Below, in pieces: positions 1 through 7,920 of a DNA stretch of 64,000 nucleotides. Numbering within the stretch: position 1 is the first letter of the stretch; each line of letters begins with the position of its first letter. The DNA comes from Halalkalirubrum salinum (lineage in GTDB: Archaea > Halobacteriota > Halobacteria > Halobacteriales > Haloferacaceae): NCBI RefSeq assembly GCF_005543295.1, contig NZ_SRSG01000032.1:1-64000 (forward strand), written 5' to 3'. Below the pieces are notes generated by a model. It worked only from the letters and a program-made list of their open reading frames with translations. It did no database searches and was not told the DNA's origin. The position numbers were made by a program, and so were the translations under genes.

Positions 1-243
1 GTCGCTATAGTTCGGTCAAGTTCTTCTACAGCCAGTACCCCTCAGTAAAATTTCACAAATAGGGTCTCCAGATTCACACTTCGCTTGGAAGTACGATATG
101 TATGTATAATTTATATATAAACAGGTATACTAAGATTGTGAATTTGAAGCCATGGTGTCACGATATAACATTAAAAATGCGACAAAAAGCCGTCAATACA
201 GACCTGGAGAAGATATTTGCGCTTACACCGCATATATTCGCGT

Positions 244-780
244 ATGGCTGACTTTGGTCCAGAACCAGACGAGACAGCACGCACCAAAGAACGCGAGGAC
301 TGGACACAATCACAGGACACACAAGAACGGATTCGGGCCGTGATCACAGGCCTCCAGGAGCCTGCGACTGCCGCGACGATCGCAGACCGGGCCGCGTGTT
401 CGACGAACGCCGCTAGGAAGCATCTGGACACGTTCGTGACGCTTGGCGTTGTTCGAAAGCGTGTAGACAACCGCGGCGCACGCTACGTCCGTAACGAGGC
501 ATATTTTCGCTGGCGGCGGGCGAACGAACTTGCGGAGACACACACGATCGAGGAGCTCCTCGACACGGTTGCGGAGCTAGAAACGCAGGTTGAACAACTG
601 CAACAGCAGTTTGATACCACAACTCCAGCGACTGTCGACCTGCCGGAGGAAGCAACGCATGCCGAACTGGAAGATCGGTTAGAGACCCTCTCGAAATGGG
701 AGACACTGCTGGAAGCACTCGACCGGCACAAAGAGGCGATTCGAATGTCCCGCCACGAGAGTGGCAAGCTACCTGCGTGA
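244..780 (+). CDS. DUF7342-like winged-helix regulator, module copy 1
   Basis: This is a 178-residue acidic protein. Residues about 25-85 look like a winged helix-turn-helix (ATIADRAACSTNAARKHLDT), and a Gln/Glu-rich coiled coil follows (about 105-135). The layout matches the haloarchaeal DUF7342 family of HTH proteins. The ATG at 244 is preferred over an in-frame ATG at 217 because the extra nine residues (MRLHRIYSR) are basic and unlike the rest. Its stop is two bases before the next start at 783, so the two genes form an operon. A paralogous pair lies inverted at 4079-5064. I infer that it regulates or neutralises its partner; no direct evidence shows this. Confidence 0.7.
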   Translation: MADFGPEPDETARTKEREDWTQSQDTQERIRAVITGLQEPATAATIADRAACSTNAARKHLDTFVTLGVVRKRVDNRGARYVRNEAYFRWRRANELAETHTIEELLDTVAELETQVEQLQQQFDTTTPATVDLPEEATHAELEDRLETLSKWETLLEALDRHKEAIRMSRHESGKLPA

Positions 781-782
781 AC

Positions 783-1487
783 ATGAGTTCGTCGGCAGCA
801 CCGATCGACGATGCTGTGCTCGAGACGATTGCCGAACGAGCACAAACACACTCACTTATCGAGACAGTGCAGACAGAACGAACTGGAAAAATGGTTTCAC
901 TGGTGGTCACAATTTTCGACTCCAATCGCTACCCGCCGCACATTCAAGTAGCACGACTTGAAATTCAATGGTATACGAACGGCGACTACAATTTCCATTA
1001 CAGTGGTTCGAGGAGAAAGCCCACGACTTCAGTCGTGGGATGAATCCGACACAACCCGAAACAACTACCACGGATCGTACCATAGGTTGTGCTGCCGAGT
1101 CTGAGGTAAGGATACGCACTCCACACGGAGGTAAATGAAGCCCGCTATCTCGGTCGGGGGCCGTACTGGCACGGCCCACAACCCCACCGTCGATGAGTGG
1201 GGAACCTTCCGCCGTGGGGCACCTGGTCTGTGGCTGGGAACCCCACGACTTCAGTCGTGGGAGGGTGTCAGATCGAAACACAGGACTCAGGTGACATCTG
1301 GCAGTGTCGCTGGGATCGTCATCCAAATCCCCATACACAGCGAACGCATTTTCATCCACCACCGGCAGCGCAGTCAAGCGATGCAATTCCGGATTCCCCA
1401 GCCGATCACCATCCGTCGGCCCTGTTCACTAGAACGCTTGCAAATATCCGCCAGCGGATCGAGAGTCTCTGGAAGCAAGTGAACTGA
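783..1487 (+). pseudogene. TumE-like partner protein, split by a 270-bp element
   Basis: The 5' part (783-1001) encodes a protein ending ...WYTNGDYNFHY. The 3' part (1272-1487) resumes in the same frame with ...WQCRWDRHP and then HFHPPP. Removing 1002-1271 gives a continuous protein whose spacing between HY and RWDRHP (18 residues including the RWDRHP) equals that of the intact paralogue at 4079-4516. As it stands, translation reads into the element and stops at 1043. The motif order (HY, W..RWD.HP, H.HPPP) resembles DUF6516/TumE-type toxins; that comparison is mine and is unproven. The gene directly follows its DUF7342 partner. Confidence 0.75.
1002..1271 (+). mobile_element. 270-bp palindrome-ended element (IS200/IS605-type PATE/MITE)
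   Basis: The hairpin CCCACGACTTCAGTCGTGGG occurs at both ends (1020-1039 and 1242-1261). The left flank ends in TTAC, a classic IS200/IS605 target, and there is no target duplication. The right end (GGGAGGGTGTCAG) resembles that of the TnpB element at 58.3 kb (GGGAGGCGGTCAC). There is no transposase inside, so it must have been mobilised in trans. It interrupts the TumE-like gene. Confidence 0.75.
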
Positions 1488-1563
1488 AACTGCAGTTGGT
1501 CGGTGAAGCCATTCACAATCACAATTCACCCAGACCCAACCTACGCGATCGAGGTGGAGACGG

Positions 1564-2700
1564 ATGAGTGAGGACGCCCGATCGCCGTTGACGGCCACCC
1601 GAGCCACCGACTGCAAAGTAACCGGCACCCAGGTCACCGACACGATCGCCGCCCTCACGGAGACGATCGATGAGCTCACCGCCCGCGTCGAAACACTCGA
1701 AACCGAGGTTGAGGCGCTCGACGCAGAGAACGATCGACTTCGGGACCGGCTGGACGATCACGACGATCGTCTCATTGCACATAACGATCAGCTCACCGTG
1801 CATGACGATCGCCTCTCAGACCACGACAATCAGCTCTCCAACCACGACGACCACCTCAACGAACACGCCGATCGCCTCACCACCCAGACCCAGACAACAG
1901 CCGAGTTGGACACCCGGACCGAGGCGATCGCCCGGAAGACAGACGCGATCGCCCGCAAAACAGCCGCGAACAAGACACGAATCGAGGAACGCCAGTCGAG
2001 AGAACTCGAGAAAGGCGCACACCTCCGCACGGACACCGTCGATCCGACCACAATCGAGGTCCCCGGCGATCGCCTCGAAACGCTCACCAAAGACGACGGC
2101 CACGCGTACTATCGCCTACCCGAACAGGCGGACCCACTCGATCGCAGCCGCCCCCACCGGACGACGCTCACCTACGGTGACCTCCTCCCGATCCAACAGC
2201 TGGCCCGGATAGACGAGGACATGCTGCGATCAAGCGCCTCTGCACTTCCGACCCGACTGGCCGCCAAAGTCTGGAAAGCCCGGACGGACGAGACGATCGG
2301 CGACAATCCGTGGAAGCGCGGCTCCGCGTCGGTGTGCGAGTACGTCAAAGCGAGCGATCTCAAACACTGGATCCGCAGACAGGAACGCGGCGTGAGAGAC
2401 ACCTACGCGAAAAAGCTCGTCTCCCGGACGATCGACGCCCTGTTGGACCTCACGAAGAACCGGATCGCGATCAGACGCAAAACCGAACGCAAAAACGGTC
2501 TCTCGTACACCGAACGCCGGGTCATCCTCCCGAGTGACGCCGAAATCCCCGGGGAGACGGGTCGCTCACAGGCGACCACAGGCGATCGATCGAAGGCGAA
2601 CACGGGCACAGAGACACGCGATCGATCGTCTCGAGGTGCTACAGATCGATCGGAGGACGCCACGCGGTCCGCCCCGGAGACACCTGGCGTCCACGGCTGA
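1564..2700 (+). CDS. Coiled-coil protein of haloarchaeal plasmid/island type
   Basis: This is a 378-residue hydrophilic protein. Residues about 30-150 form a long coiled coil with six successive heptads of the pattern xxHDDxL (for example IAHNDQL, TVHDDRL). The C-terminal half (about 165-330) is a globular domain with DLLPIQQLARIDEDML and a predicted helical DNA-binding-like segment (SASVCEYVKASDLKHWI, then YAKKLVSRTIDALLDL). A disordered tail rich in Thr, Arg and Asp ends the protein. Proteins with this C-terminal domain recur on haloarchaeal plasmids and integrated elements, as far as I recall; the function is unknown. The ATG at 1564 follows a purine-rich GGTGGAGACGG. It stands alone, convergent with the toxin module downstream. 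Confidence 0.75.
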   Translation: MSEDARSPLTATRATDCKVTGTQVTDTIAALTETIDELTARVETLETEVEALDAENDRLRDRLDDHDDRLIAHNDQLTVHDDRLSDHDNQLSNHDDHLNEHADRLTTQTQTTAELDTRTEAIARKTDAIARKTAANKTRIEERQSRELEKGAHLRTDTVDPTTIEVPGDRLETLTKDDGHAYYRLPEQADPLDRSRPHRTTLTYGDLLPIQQLARIDEDMLRSSASALPTRLAAKVWKARTDETIGDNPWKRGSASVCEYVKASDLKHWIRRQERGVRDTYAKKLVSRTIDALLDLTKNRIAIRRKTERKNGLSYTERRVILPSDAEIPGETGRSQATTGDRSKANTGTETRDRSSRGATDRSEDATRSAPETPGVHG

Positions 2701-3028
2701 CCCTGTCCACCGATCGAAACCACACACCAAAACACACCAAAGCACATCCCACGCGGGACACGACGCGATCAAACCAACACTAACCACCGATCGACCCGAC
2801 TATTTGCAGTAGCGTTACCGTCTGGTGTATCGATCGATCGGTCGTCGTCGGTCACCATCACGGACCCACCCGGGACGATCGGCCGAAGACACCAACTGTC
2901 CACGGAGCACAGATGAGGAGCGATCGATGCTGCTGCGATCGATCAATCTTGATCGCTTCCCACGCTAAATAGAGGCGAGCAGTACACCAATCGCCATGCG
3001 ATTAGGACATGATTCGAGTGGGCAACAC
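2701..3028. other. Intergenic stretch carrying direct repeat A
   Basis: There is no gene here. It holds several GATCGATC runs and the 83-bp direct repeat at 2844-2926. Both flanking genes converge on it. Confidence 0.6.
2844..2926. repeat. Direct repeat A (83 bp)
   Basis: About 93% identical to 3925-4007 (roughly six mismatches over 83 bp), with a 52-bp partial copy at 5785-5836. The shared core includes GTCCACGGA(G/A)CACAGA. It lies about 100 bp beyond the stop codon of the PIN-toxin gene at 3029. Confidence 0.85.
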
Positions 3029-3508
3029 TCACTCGCGATCGAGTGCGAGGGCTCGCTCGTACAGATCATCGGCAATCCAGAATCCCGCGTCCCGTAATGT
3101 GTTGAGTTCAGATTCGAGGTCAAGTCCGTCTTGCCGGGACGCCCGGAGCAAAATTCCCACAACGCCGGTGACAGGGACATCGTGACGACTGGCGGCTGCA
3201 CGTCCCTCACGTTCGTCAAGAAGGATACGTTCGGCGTCAGTATCGATCGCGTACGCGAGGGCTGCCGCCTCTCCAGCATCGAGCTCTCGCTGAAGTTCTG
3301 TCAGAAGTTCCGTCGATTCTGGAGATACAATGCGAAGTCCACCACGATCCCGTAGTGATTCAATTTGATCGACACCAGCAGCCCCTGCCTGGATCTCGTG
3401 CCATACTGTCAGAGGAATCACAACCTCATCGAACTGTGCTTCGATCAACGCGAGCCGCCCGATCAAAGCGAGATTCAACAGCGGGGAGGTGTTCGAAACG
3501 ACTGTCAT
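3029..3508 (-). CDS. DUF3368/PIN-domain toxin
   Basis: This 159-residue protein has the DUF3368 arrangement of a PIN-like RNase: MTVVSNTSPLLNL at the N-terminus (first acid replaced by N/S), a central LDAGEAAALAYAIDTDA (acidic pair), and LLDEREGR (D/E cluster). It ends with the typical ESELNTLRDAGFWIADDLYE. Such proteins are the toxin halves of UPF0175/DUF3368 pairs and are predicted to cleave RNA. Its ATG overlaps the stop of the upstream UPF0175 gene by 4 bp, which shows translational coupling. Length is normal and no damage is seen. Confidence 0.85.
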   Translation of the reverse strand: MTVVSNTSPLLNLALIGRLALIEAQFDEVVIPLTVWHEIQAGAAGVDQIESLRDRGGLRIVSPESTELLTELQRELDAGEAAALAYAIDTDAERILLDEREGRAAASRHDVPVTGVVGILLRASRQDGLDLESELNTLRDAGFWIADDLYERALALDRE

Positions 3509-3753
3509 TCGCGGGCGTATTCGATATCGAGCGTGAGATCGGTGTCAGTGTAGTGTCGTTCGACGTTGCGCTTGCCGAGCAAGCGATGAAAGTCAGCCTT
3601 TGTGAGCCCGGCCAGTTCTCGTGCCTTTCCAAATGATAAATATCCTTCCCGATACAGCGAGACGGCCAGTTCCTGTCGAACAATGGGTTCGCGTTCATCT
3701 GGTGGGGCAGCGATCGCGTCGAACACATCAGCGGGAACCTCGATACTGCTCAT
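3505..3753 (-). CDS. UPF0175-family antitoxin
   Basis: This 82-residue protein matches UPF0175: an RQELAVSLYREGYLSFGKARELAGL helix-turn-helix-like core, then F-HRLLGKRNVERHYT. UPF0175 proteins are small DNA-binding antitoxins paired with DUF3368 PIN toxins. It is the first gene of a two-gene operon, with its stop overlapping the toxin start. It probably autoregulates the promoter in the AT-rich stretch 3755-3790 (inferred from family behaviour). Confidence 0.85.
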   Translation of the reverse strand: MSSIEVPADVFDAIAAPPDEREPIVRQELAVSLYREGYLSFGKARELAGLTKADFHRLLGKRNVERHYTDTDLTLDIEYARE

Positions 3754-3924
3754 GTGGAGGTATTCGGTGCCACAGTACTTTAATTATCATCTCAGAGTGA
3801 AAATGGCAGTACGTTTGCCATGCCAACTATAGCAGGAACTCGATCGAATACTGCGAGCCAGGGAATCTCAATCTCTCGGCGGAGACTATGTGATTCCTCG
3901 CGGGTTTCTTCGAGGCGATCGGCC

Positions 3925-4007
3925 GTCGTCGGTCACCATCACGGACCCACCCCGGACGATCGATCGAAGACATCAATTGTCCACGGAACACAGATGAGGA
4001 GCGATCG
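3925..4007. repeat. Direct repeat B (83 bp)
   Basis: Near-identical to repeat A (2844-2926) in the same orientation. It lies about 70 bp beyond the stop of the TumE-like gene at 4079. A and B bracket the UPF0175/PIN module. Confidence 0.85.
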
Positions 4008-4078
4008 TCACGAAGGGCACGGTATCGTCTAGAAGAGCAGGCGTATCAACCGCAATTCCTCTCGCCGGGCGATGAGTA

Positions 4079-4516
4079 TTAGTCGGCGTCGATGAGTGGA
4101 TGAGATTTGATGTGATCGAGCGTCTCTGTGTCGGCGTACCTGAGCATCTCGTAGTAGTGGGTTGGGAGGGTGGCTGGTTTCGGCGGGTGATCCGCGTCAG
4201 GAGGTGGATGGTAGTGCGTTCGCTTTCCGTTCCGAGGATGCTTATCCCACCGTCGCTTCCACTCTCGTTCGTCCGTCCAGTTCTCTTGGTAGTGAATTTC
4301 AAAATCGCCGCTTGTGTACCACCGAATATCGTAATACGCCTCCTTGACGTCAGTCGGGAAGTACTCCGAGGCGAAGGTCGCGGTGAGCGTTGGTTTGCCC
4401 TGCTGTAGATTCAGGCTTGTCGAATAAATATACGGGGCGGTATCAAGCCGCTGCTTGATACTCATGAGAATAGTTCGGTCAATGCTCCCAGCAGGTGTAT
4501 GCGAGTGATTTGCCAT
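4079..4516 (-). CDS. TumE-like partner protein, module copy 2 (intact)
   Basis: This is a 145-residue protein, predicted beta-rich, with conserved YDIRWYTSGDFEIHY, RRWDKHP and HYHPPP. It is the intact paralogue of the broken gene at 783-1487. The motif order recalls DUF6516/TumE toxins (HEPN-associated pairs), but I cannot confirm the family. It starts 8 bp after the stop of the DUF7342-like gene. The ATG at 4516 gives a short N-terminal extension relative to a second ATG at 4465. Likely the effector half of a toxin-antitoxin-like pair; function not shown. Confidence 0.7.
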   Translation of the reverse strand: MANHSHTPAGSIDRTILMSIKQRLDTAPYIYSTSLNLQQGKPTLTATFASEYFPTDVKEAYYDIRWYTSGDFEIHYQENWTDEREWKRRWDKHPRNGKRTHYHPPPDADHPPKPATLPTHYYEMLRYADTETLDHIKSHPLIDAD

Positions 4517-4524
4517 CGAACGTT

Positions 4525-5064
4525 TCAGTCTGCGTTTGCTGTGGCGCGATCGCTCAACCGGCGACGGGCGCGGTCATGGAGACGGAGTTCGTCTTCCAGA
4601 CTGGCCCACGTCGATAAGTCGTCCCAGGCGTCCGCAATCGTCATATCGAGGCGGTCAGCCGCGTCAAAGACATCGATCCTCGCGGGATCTGTGGCGTCAT
4701 ACCGGTCCCGAAACGACTCGATTCGCTCCTGGATTTCGATGACGCGCTCTCTGAGGGTATCGAGCGATCGTGTGTTCGCCAACTCGTTCACGTACCGCCA
4801 TTCGAAGTACTCGGTGTTACGTTCGTACTGGACTGGTCGGCCATCATGCTTACTGGCGATACCTAACTCCGAAAACCAATTGAGATACTTCCGCGCCGTG
4901 TCCGTCGAACACGAGAGTTGCTCAGCGACTGCCGGGGCGGTCACGCCCTCCGTCGTCTCTACAAGGAGGCTGTAGATGCGCTCTTCAATCGACGGCTCTT
5001 CGCTAAACACTGACTCAAGGGAGTCTATGGGCGGACAGCCCGGTGCGGGTGTGTCAGTGGGCAT
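4525..5064 (-). CDS. DUF7342-like winged-helix regulator, module copy 2
   Basis: This 179-residue protein is paralogous to 244-780: an HTH region (APAVAEQLSCSTDTARKYLNWF), the shared segment NTEYFEWRYVNELA, and then a coiled coil (RERVIEIQERIESFRD). It is the first gene of a two-gene operon with the TumE-like gene. The presence of two diverged copies of the same pair 3.3 kb apart suggests independent acquisition or an old duplication. DNA binding and self-repression are plausible but inferred. Confidence 0.7.
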   Translation of the reverse strand: MPTDTPAPGCPPIDSLESVFSEEPSIEERIYSLLVETTEGVTAPAVAEQLSCSTDTARKYLNWFSELGIASKHDGRPVQYERNTEYFEWRYVNELANTRSLDTLRERVIEIQERIESFRDRYDATDPARIDVFDAADRLDMTIADAWDDLSTWASLEDELRLHDRARRRLSDRATANAD

Positions 5065-5239
5065 ACGTACAACCTACCATCTACGACAAAATAATTCTTT
5101 CTGTAGCTAATTATATCGCTTTCATGCGGACATGGTGGGGTGTCCCGGACAGCGTCGTATTCACTTTTCGCCGTCACTGCGAGTCAGCAAGGCCCTGTCC
5201 GTGCGATCGATCTGAAGACACTGTAATCTAAAGAGAACA

Positions 5240-5670
5240 GCGAGAGTTCCACGGGTTTCCGAAAACGTCCGTTTTCGGCTTTCGCAAATCTTCGATTTGC
5301 TCAACACCCGACCCGTGGGTGAATCGTGTACGATTCCTCCACAATCTAAAGTTTCAAGTGCCAAACCGCCGTATTTTGGAGTGGAACTCACCGTTAACAA
5401 CCTCGCAAAATCCGACTGAAACAAACTCGGTGAGCTGGGTGGTGTCGAGCCGACGTAAAGCGGCTGACCTCCACGGACACGGTTCCTACGGCCTGATAGA
5501 AGACCTCTATTGGGGTAGGATTCACGAGCGTGTTCGGGTGTTATTGGTTCCACGCAAGCCTTACGGCGAGCACGGAGGGAATTAAAGTTCGGTGCCGTCA
5601 CACCACTATTCTCGTGGACGTGACCAGAGACGAACGCCACGGGTCACCCGACCCGTGGTACTTTACATGA
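5240..5670 (-). mobile_element. Palindrome-ended relic with clustered hairpins
   Basis: One end carries the hairpin arms CCACGGGT/ACCCGTGG with a 6-nt loop (5637-5658). The other end carries the same arms far apart (5249-5256 and 5311-5318), enclosing two perfect hairpins at 5259-5278 (CCGAAAAC/GTTTTCGG) and 5284-5300 (GCAAATC/GATTTGC). A third hairpin follows at 5321-5336 (GAATCG/CGATTC). The interior has one open minus-strand frame but no recognisable protein. Best read as a non-autonomous IS200/IS605-type relic, possibly retaining a structured RNA; element limits are approximate. Confidence 0.45.
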
Positions 5671-5784
5671 GACCAGTTGGTAGCACTGTGATCGGCACTA
5701 TTCAGATCAGAACGCGAAAATTGACGTGTCACGCCCAATTCGATCGAGACTGTCCGACGGCAAACAATCGCGCCGGGAATTGGT

Positions 5785-5836
5785 GGACGATCGGCCGAAG
5801 ACCAGCTGTCCACGGAACACAGACGGGGAGCGATCG
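5785..5836. repeat. Direct repeat C (partial, 52 bp)
   Basis: Matches the 3' part of repeats A and B (GGACGATCGGCCGAAGACC, then CTGTCCACGGAACACAGA). It lies about 50 bp beyond the stop of the nucleotidyltransferase gene at 5884, the same position relative to its module as A and B have to theirs. Confidence 0.75.
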
Positions 5837-5883
5837 GCCGCAGTCCCTCAAAAAAGCCCGTACTGTCTCCATGTCGTTGCTCG

Positions 5884-6579
5884 TTACTTCTGTTGCTGTT
5901 TGAGAAACGTGAGGAGCCACTCAATATCCTCGGCCGAGGCCGATGACTGGCCAAAGAGACTCTTGAATCGGTGATCGAGTCCACCCGCTTCGATGAACGC
6001 TTGTGCTTCACTGAGCTGCTGACGAAGGGCATCAGCATCGCCGCGATGTAGATGCGTCTCGACCGTTCCGAAGTCGATCGACGGAGTCGCAGCGAGGACG
6101 TCTGCGAGATCCGGTTTTCGCCCACTATGGAGCTTGGCCGCAACGAGCACTTCCCCATCAGCTGCTCGTGCGGTTGTCGACCGGGTACCGCCTGAAATCG
6201 TCGTCGGAGAACTGTGCTTGCGCAGATAGTCGAACGACCACTCTGCTTCGGTCTGTCGGCAGCCGAGGCCGTTCACAAGAATGTCTGCACCGACCGGGAG
6301 AGGAAGGCCTTCAGTACGCTCGAAAAGCTCGATTTCGCGATTGTAAATGGTCTCTTCTGGGGGTACTTCTAGATCGGTCTGTCGTTCGAAACCGTGCGCT
6401 TCGAGAAACGCAACGACTTCATCGTAGTCGTCCGGAGCGATGACGAGGTCGAGGTCGGTCGAAAACCGCGTCTCGAACTGACTGATCGCGTACCCACCAA
6501 CGAGGACAAACCCAATATCAGACTGCTCTAGTTCTTCGAGCACGTCGATGAGTGCCGCACTTCGGTCTTCGTGACTCAT
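5884..6579 (-). CDS. AbiEii-like nucleotidyltransferase toxin
   Basis: This 231-residue protein has the polymerase-beta nucleotidyltransferase signature: GGYAISQ followed by a DxD in STDLDLVI, then a DYDEVVAFLEAHGF helix. This is the pattern of AbiEii/DUF6036-type toxins, thought to transfer nucleotides to RNA targets. The C-terminal segment (RKPDLADVLAA) fits the same family. It starts 2 bp after the stop of the upstream wHTH gene, as in type IV-like AbiE pairs. Several CTAG sites lie in this pair, unlike in the core genes. Confidence 0.75.
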   Translation of the reverse strand: MSHEDRSAALIDVLEELEQSDIGFVLVGGYAISQFETRFSTDLDLVIAPDDYDEVVAFLEAHGFERQTDLEVPPEETIYNREIELFERTEGLPLPVGADILVNGLGCRQTEAEWSFDYLRKHSSPTTISGGTRSTTARAADGEVLVAAKLHSGRKPDLADVLAATPSIDFGTVETHLHRGDADALRQQLSEAQAFIEAGGLDHRFKSLFGQSSASAEDIEWLLTFLKQQQK

Positions 6580-6581
6580 GT

Positions 6582-7247
6582 TCAGGCGGGCTCCATGCGG
6601 TAGCTCGCGTCAGTGTCGACGTCGTCGTACATCCGTCCGAGCATGTCGAGTGCTGACTCGAAGGTTGCGTAGTACTCGTTTGCGAACGCGACGGTTTCTT
6701 GGAGTGAGATAACAGACCGTCCGTCGACCATCTCGGCATCGATCTCTGGCCGTGGCTCTAGAACGACCTGGATAGCGCCATCAAGAGCTCTGGTGGGCTG
6801 GCGCTTTGTGGAAGTCGGGATGCCGAACCGATCGAAGAACGCCGTCCAGGCCTCAAGCTCGGATTCGTGGACGGCGATGAACAGCGGATAGTCCGCCGGA
6901 TCGCGAGCAACCTGGTAACCACCGCGGGTCCAGACGTAGACCGCATCGATGCCAGTAAACGCATACACCATACCTGCGAACTGTGGGAGGACGTACGCCT
7001 CCGAGATCGACGGCGGCGAGAGGGCTGCTGTCACCGTCAGGAAATCGAGACCGGCGTCTCGGATTGTCTGATCGACGAGCTGGAGACCATCATCGTACAC
7101 GACGTATCCTGCCTCTTCGAGGCGATTCACGACGCGCCGGATTGTCTCGCGGTTCTCGTCGATCTTCCGCGCGACGCCAGAGATAGAATCCCCTGGATCG
7201 AGCGCGAGGCAAACTTTGAGTTCCTTTTCACCGCATATATCGTACAT
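6582..7247 (-). CDS. wHTH antitoxin-like partner of the nucleotidyltransferase
   Basis: Residues about 10-60 are a winged helix (ISGVARKIDENRETIRRVVNRLEEAGYV), followed by a longer domain of unknown type (total about 221 residues). It is the first gene of a pair with the nucleotidyltransferase, the usual order for AbiEi-like antitoxins. I chose the ATG at 7247 (MYDICGEKEL); an in-frame ATG at 7262 would add MCNYR. Autoregulation is likely from the family. The AT-rich stretch at 7250-7300 probably contains the promoter. Confidence 0.7.
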   Translation of the reverse strand: MYDICGEKELKVCLALDPGDSISGVARKIDENRETIRRVVNRLEEAGYVVYDDGLQLVDQTIRDAGLDFLTVTAALSPPSISEAYVLPQFAGMVYAFTGIDAVYVWTRGGYQVARDPADYPLFIAVHESELEAWTAFFDRFGIPTSTKRQPTRALDGAIQVVLEPRPEIDAEMVDGRSVISLQETVAFANEYYATFESALDMLGRMYDDVDTDASYRMEPA

Positions 7248-7262
7248 CCTATAATTACACAA

Positions 7263-7560
7263 TTTTGTGCAATAGACAAAGAGATTATTATTCGCGTGGA
7301 ATATGCTGGCTGGATCTGACGAGCGTCTTCACCACGAGAACGAAGACACAGGTGAGGGACAAAACGTCGATGTACCGTTGCATGCAGAGATTCGGATCGG
7401 GACGCTTCACTCGATCGCTGATCAATGTGGAGCCGAAGACTTCCACGCGTGGTGCAAGTGGATCGAGGAACACAGGTAAAAAAACGATCGCCGTGCAGCA
7501 TTTATTGTTCCTATTTTCGGCAGTAAACAGCAGTCTCGCTAATGAAGCGAGACGTGTTGT
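7263..7560. other. Gene-poor stretch at the edge of the accessory zone
   Basis: I see no convincing gene. Short frames here lack homologous motifs. The AT-rich part near 7263-7300 is the likely promoter of the AbiE-like pair. Confidence 0.4.
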
Positions 7561-7842
7561 GTGTCGCTAAGTTTGACACGGACGATCGTCACGCCGGTCC
7601 ACACCGTCTCATGGATAAACGACGACGGAGAAGGCCGGTTCGCGGTGTACTATTACTGTCGCGGGCCACGCCGATCGGTGTCGCTGTCGGCCGAACACGA
7701 CGATGCTGAATGGCAGCCGATCGAGACGATCGGCCCTCGACTCAGCAATCCCCAGACCGTGGCTGTCGAGGCTGCAGTGGCCCACCATCAGCGCTTTATC
7801 AAGCGCGAGGCGGCCAACTCCCCATCAGTTCGACGAGGATAA
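7561..7842 (+). CDS. Small hypothetical protein
   Basis: This is a GTG-started frame of 93 residues (HTVSWINDDGEGRFAVYYYCRGPRR...). It has haloarchaeal codon use and an acidic central part, with no motif I recognise. The aromatic cluster FAVYYY and the later ETIGPRL are consistent with a small beta-domain. It has no operon partner and converges with the membrane-protein gene at 7921. It could be a spurious frame. Confidence 0.4.
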   Translation: MSLSLTRTIVTPVHTVSWINDDGEGRFAVYYYCRGPRRSVSLSAEHDDAEWQPIETIGPRLSNPQTVAVEAAVAHHQRFIKREAANSPSVRRG

Positions 7843-7920
7843 CCCGGAAATCGCCGTCCAGAACCGAGACACCTGGAGCTGCAGATAGCATCATATCCAC
7901 GAGAGGGACTGGTCGCTTGC

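Noticed and set aside
5161-5640. 159-codon open frame on the minus strand
   Set aside because: Spans hairpins and has no start context or recognisable domain; treated as element sequence.
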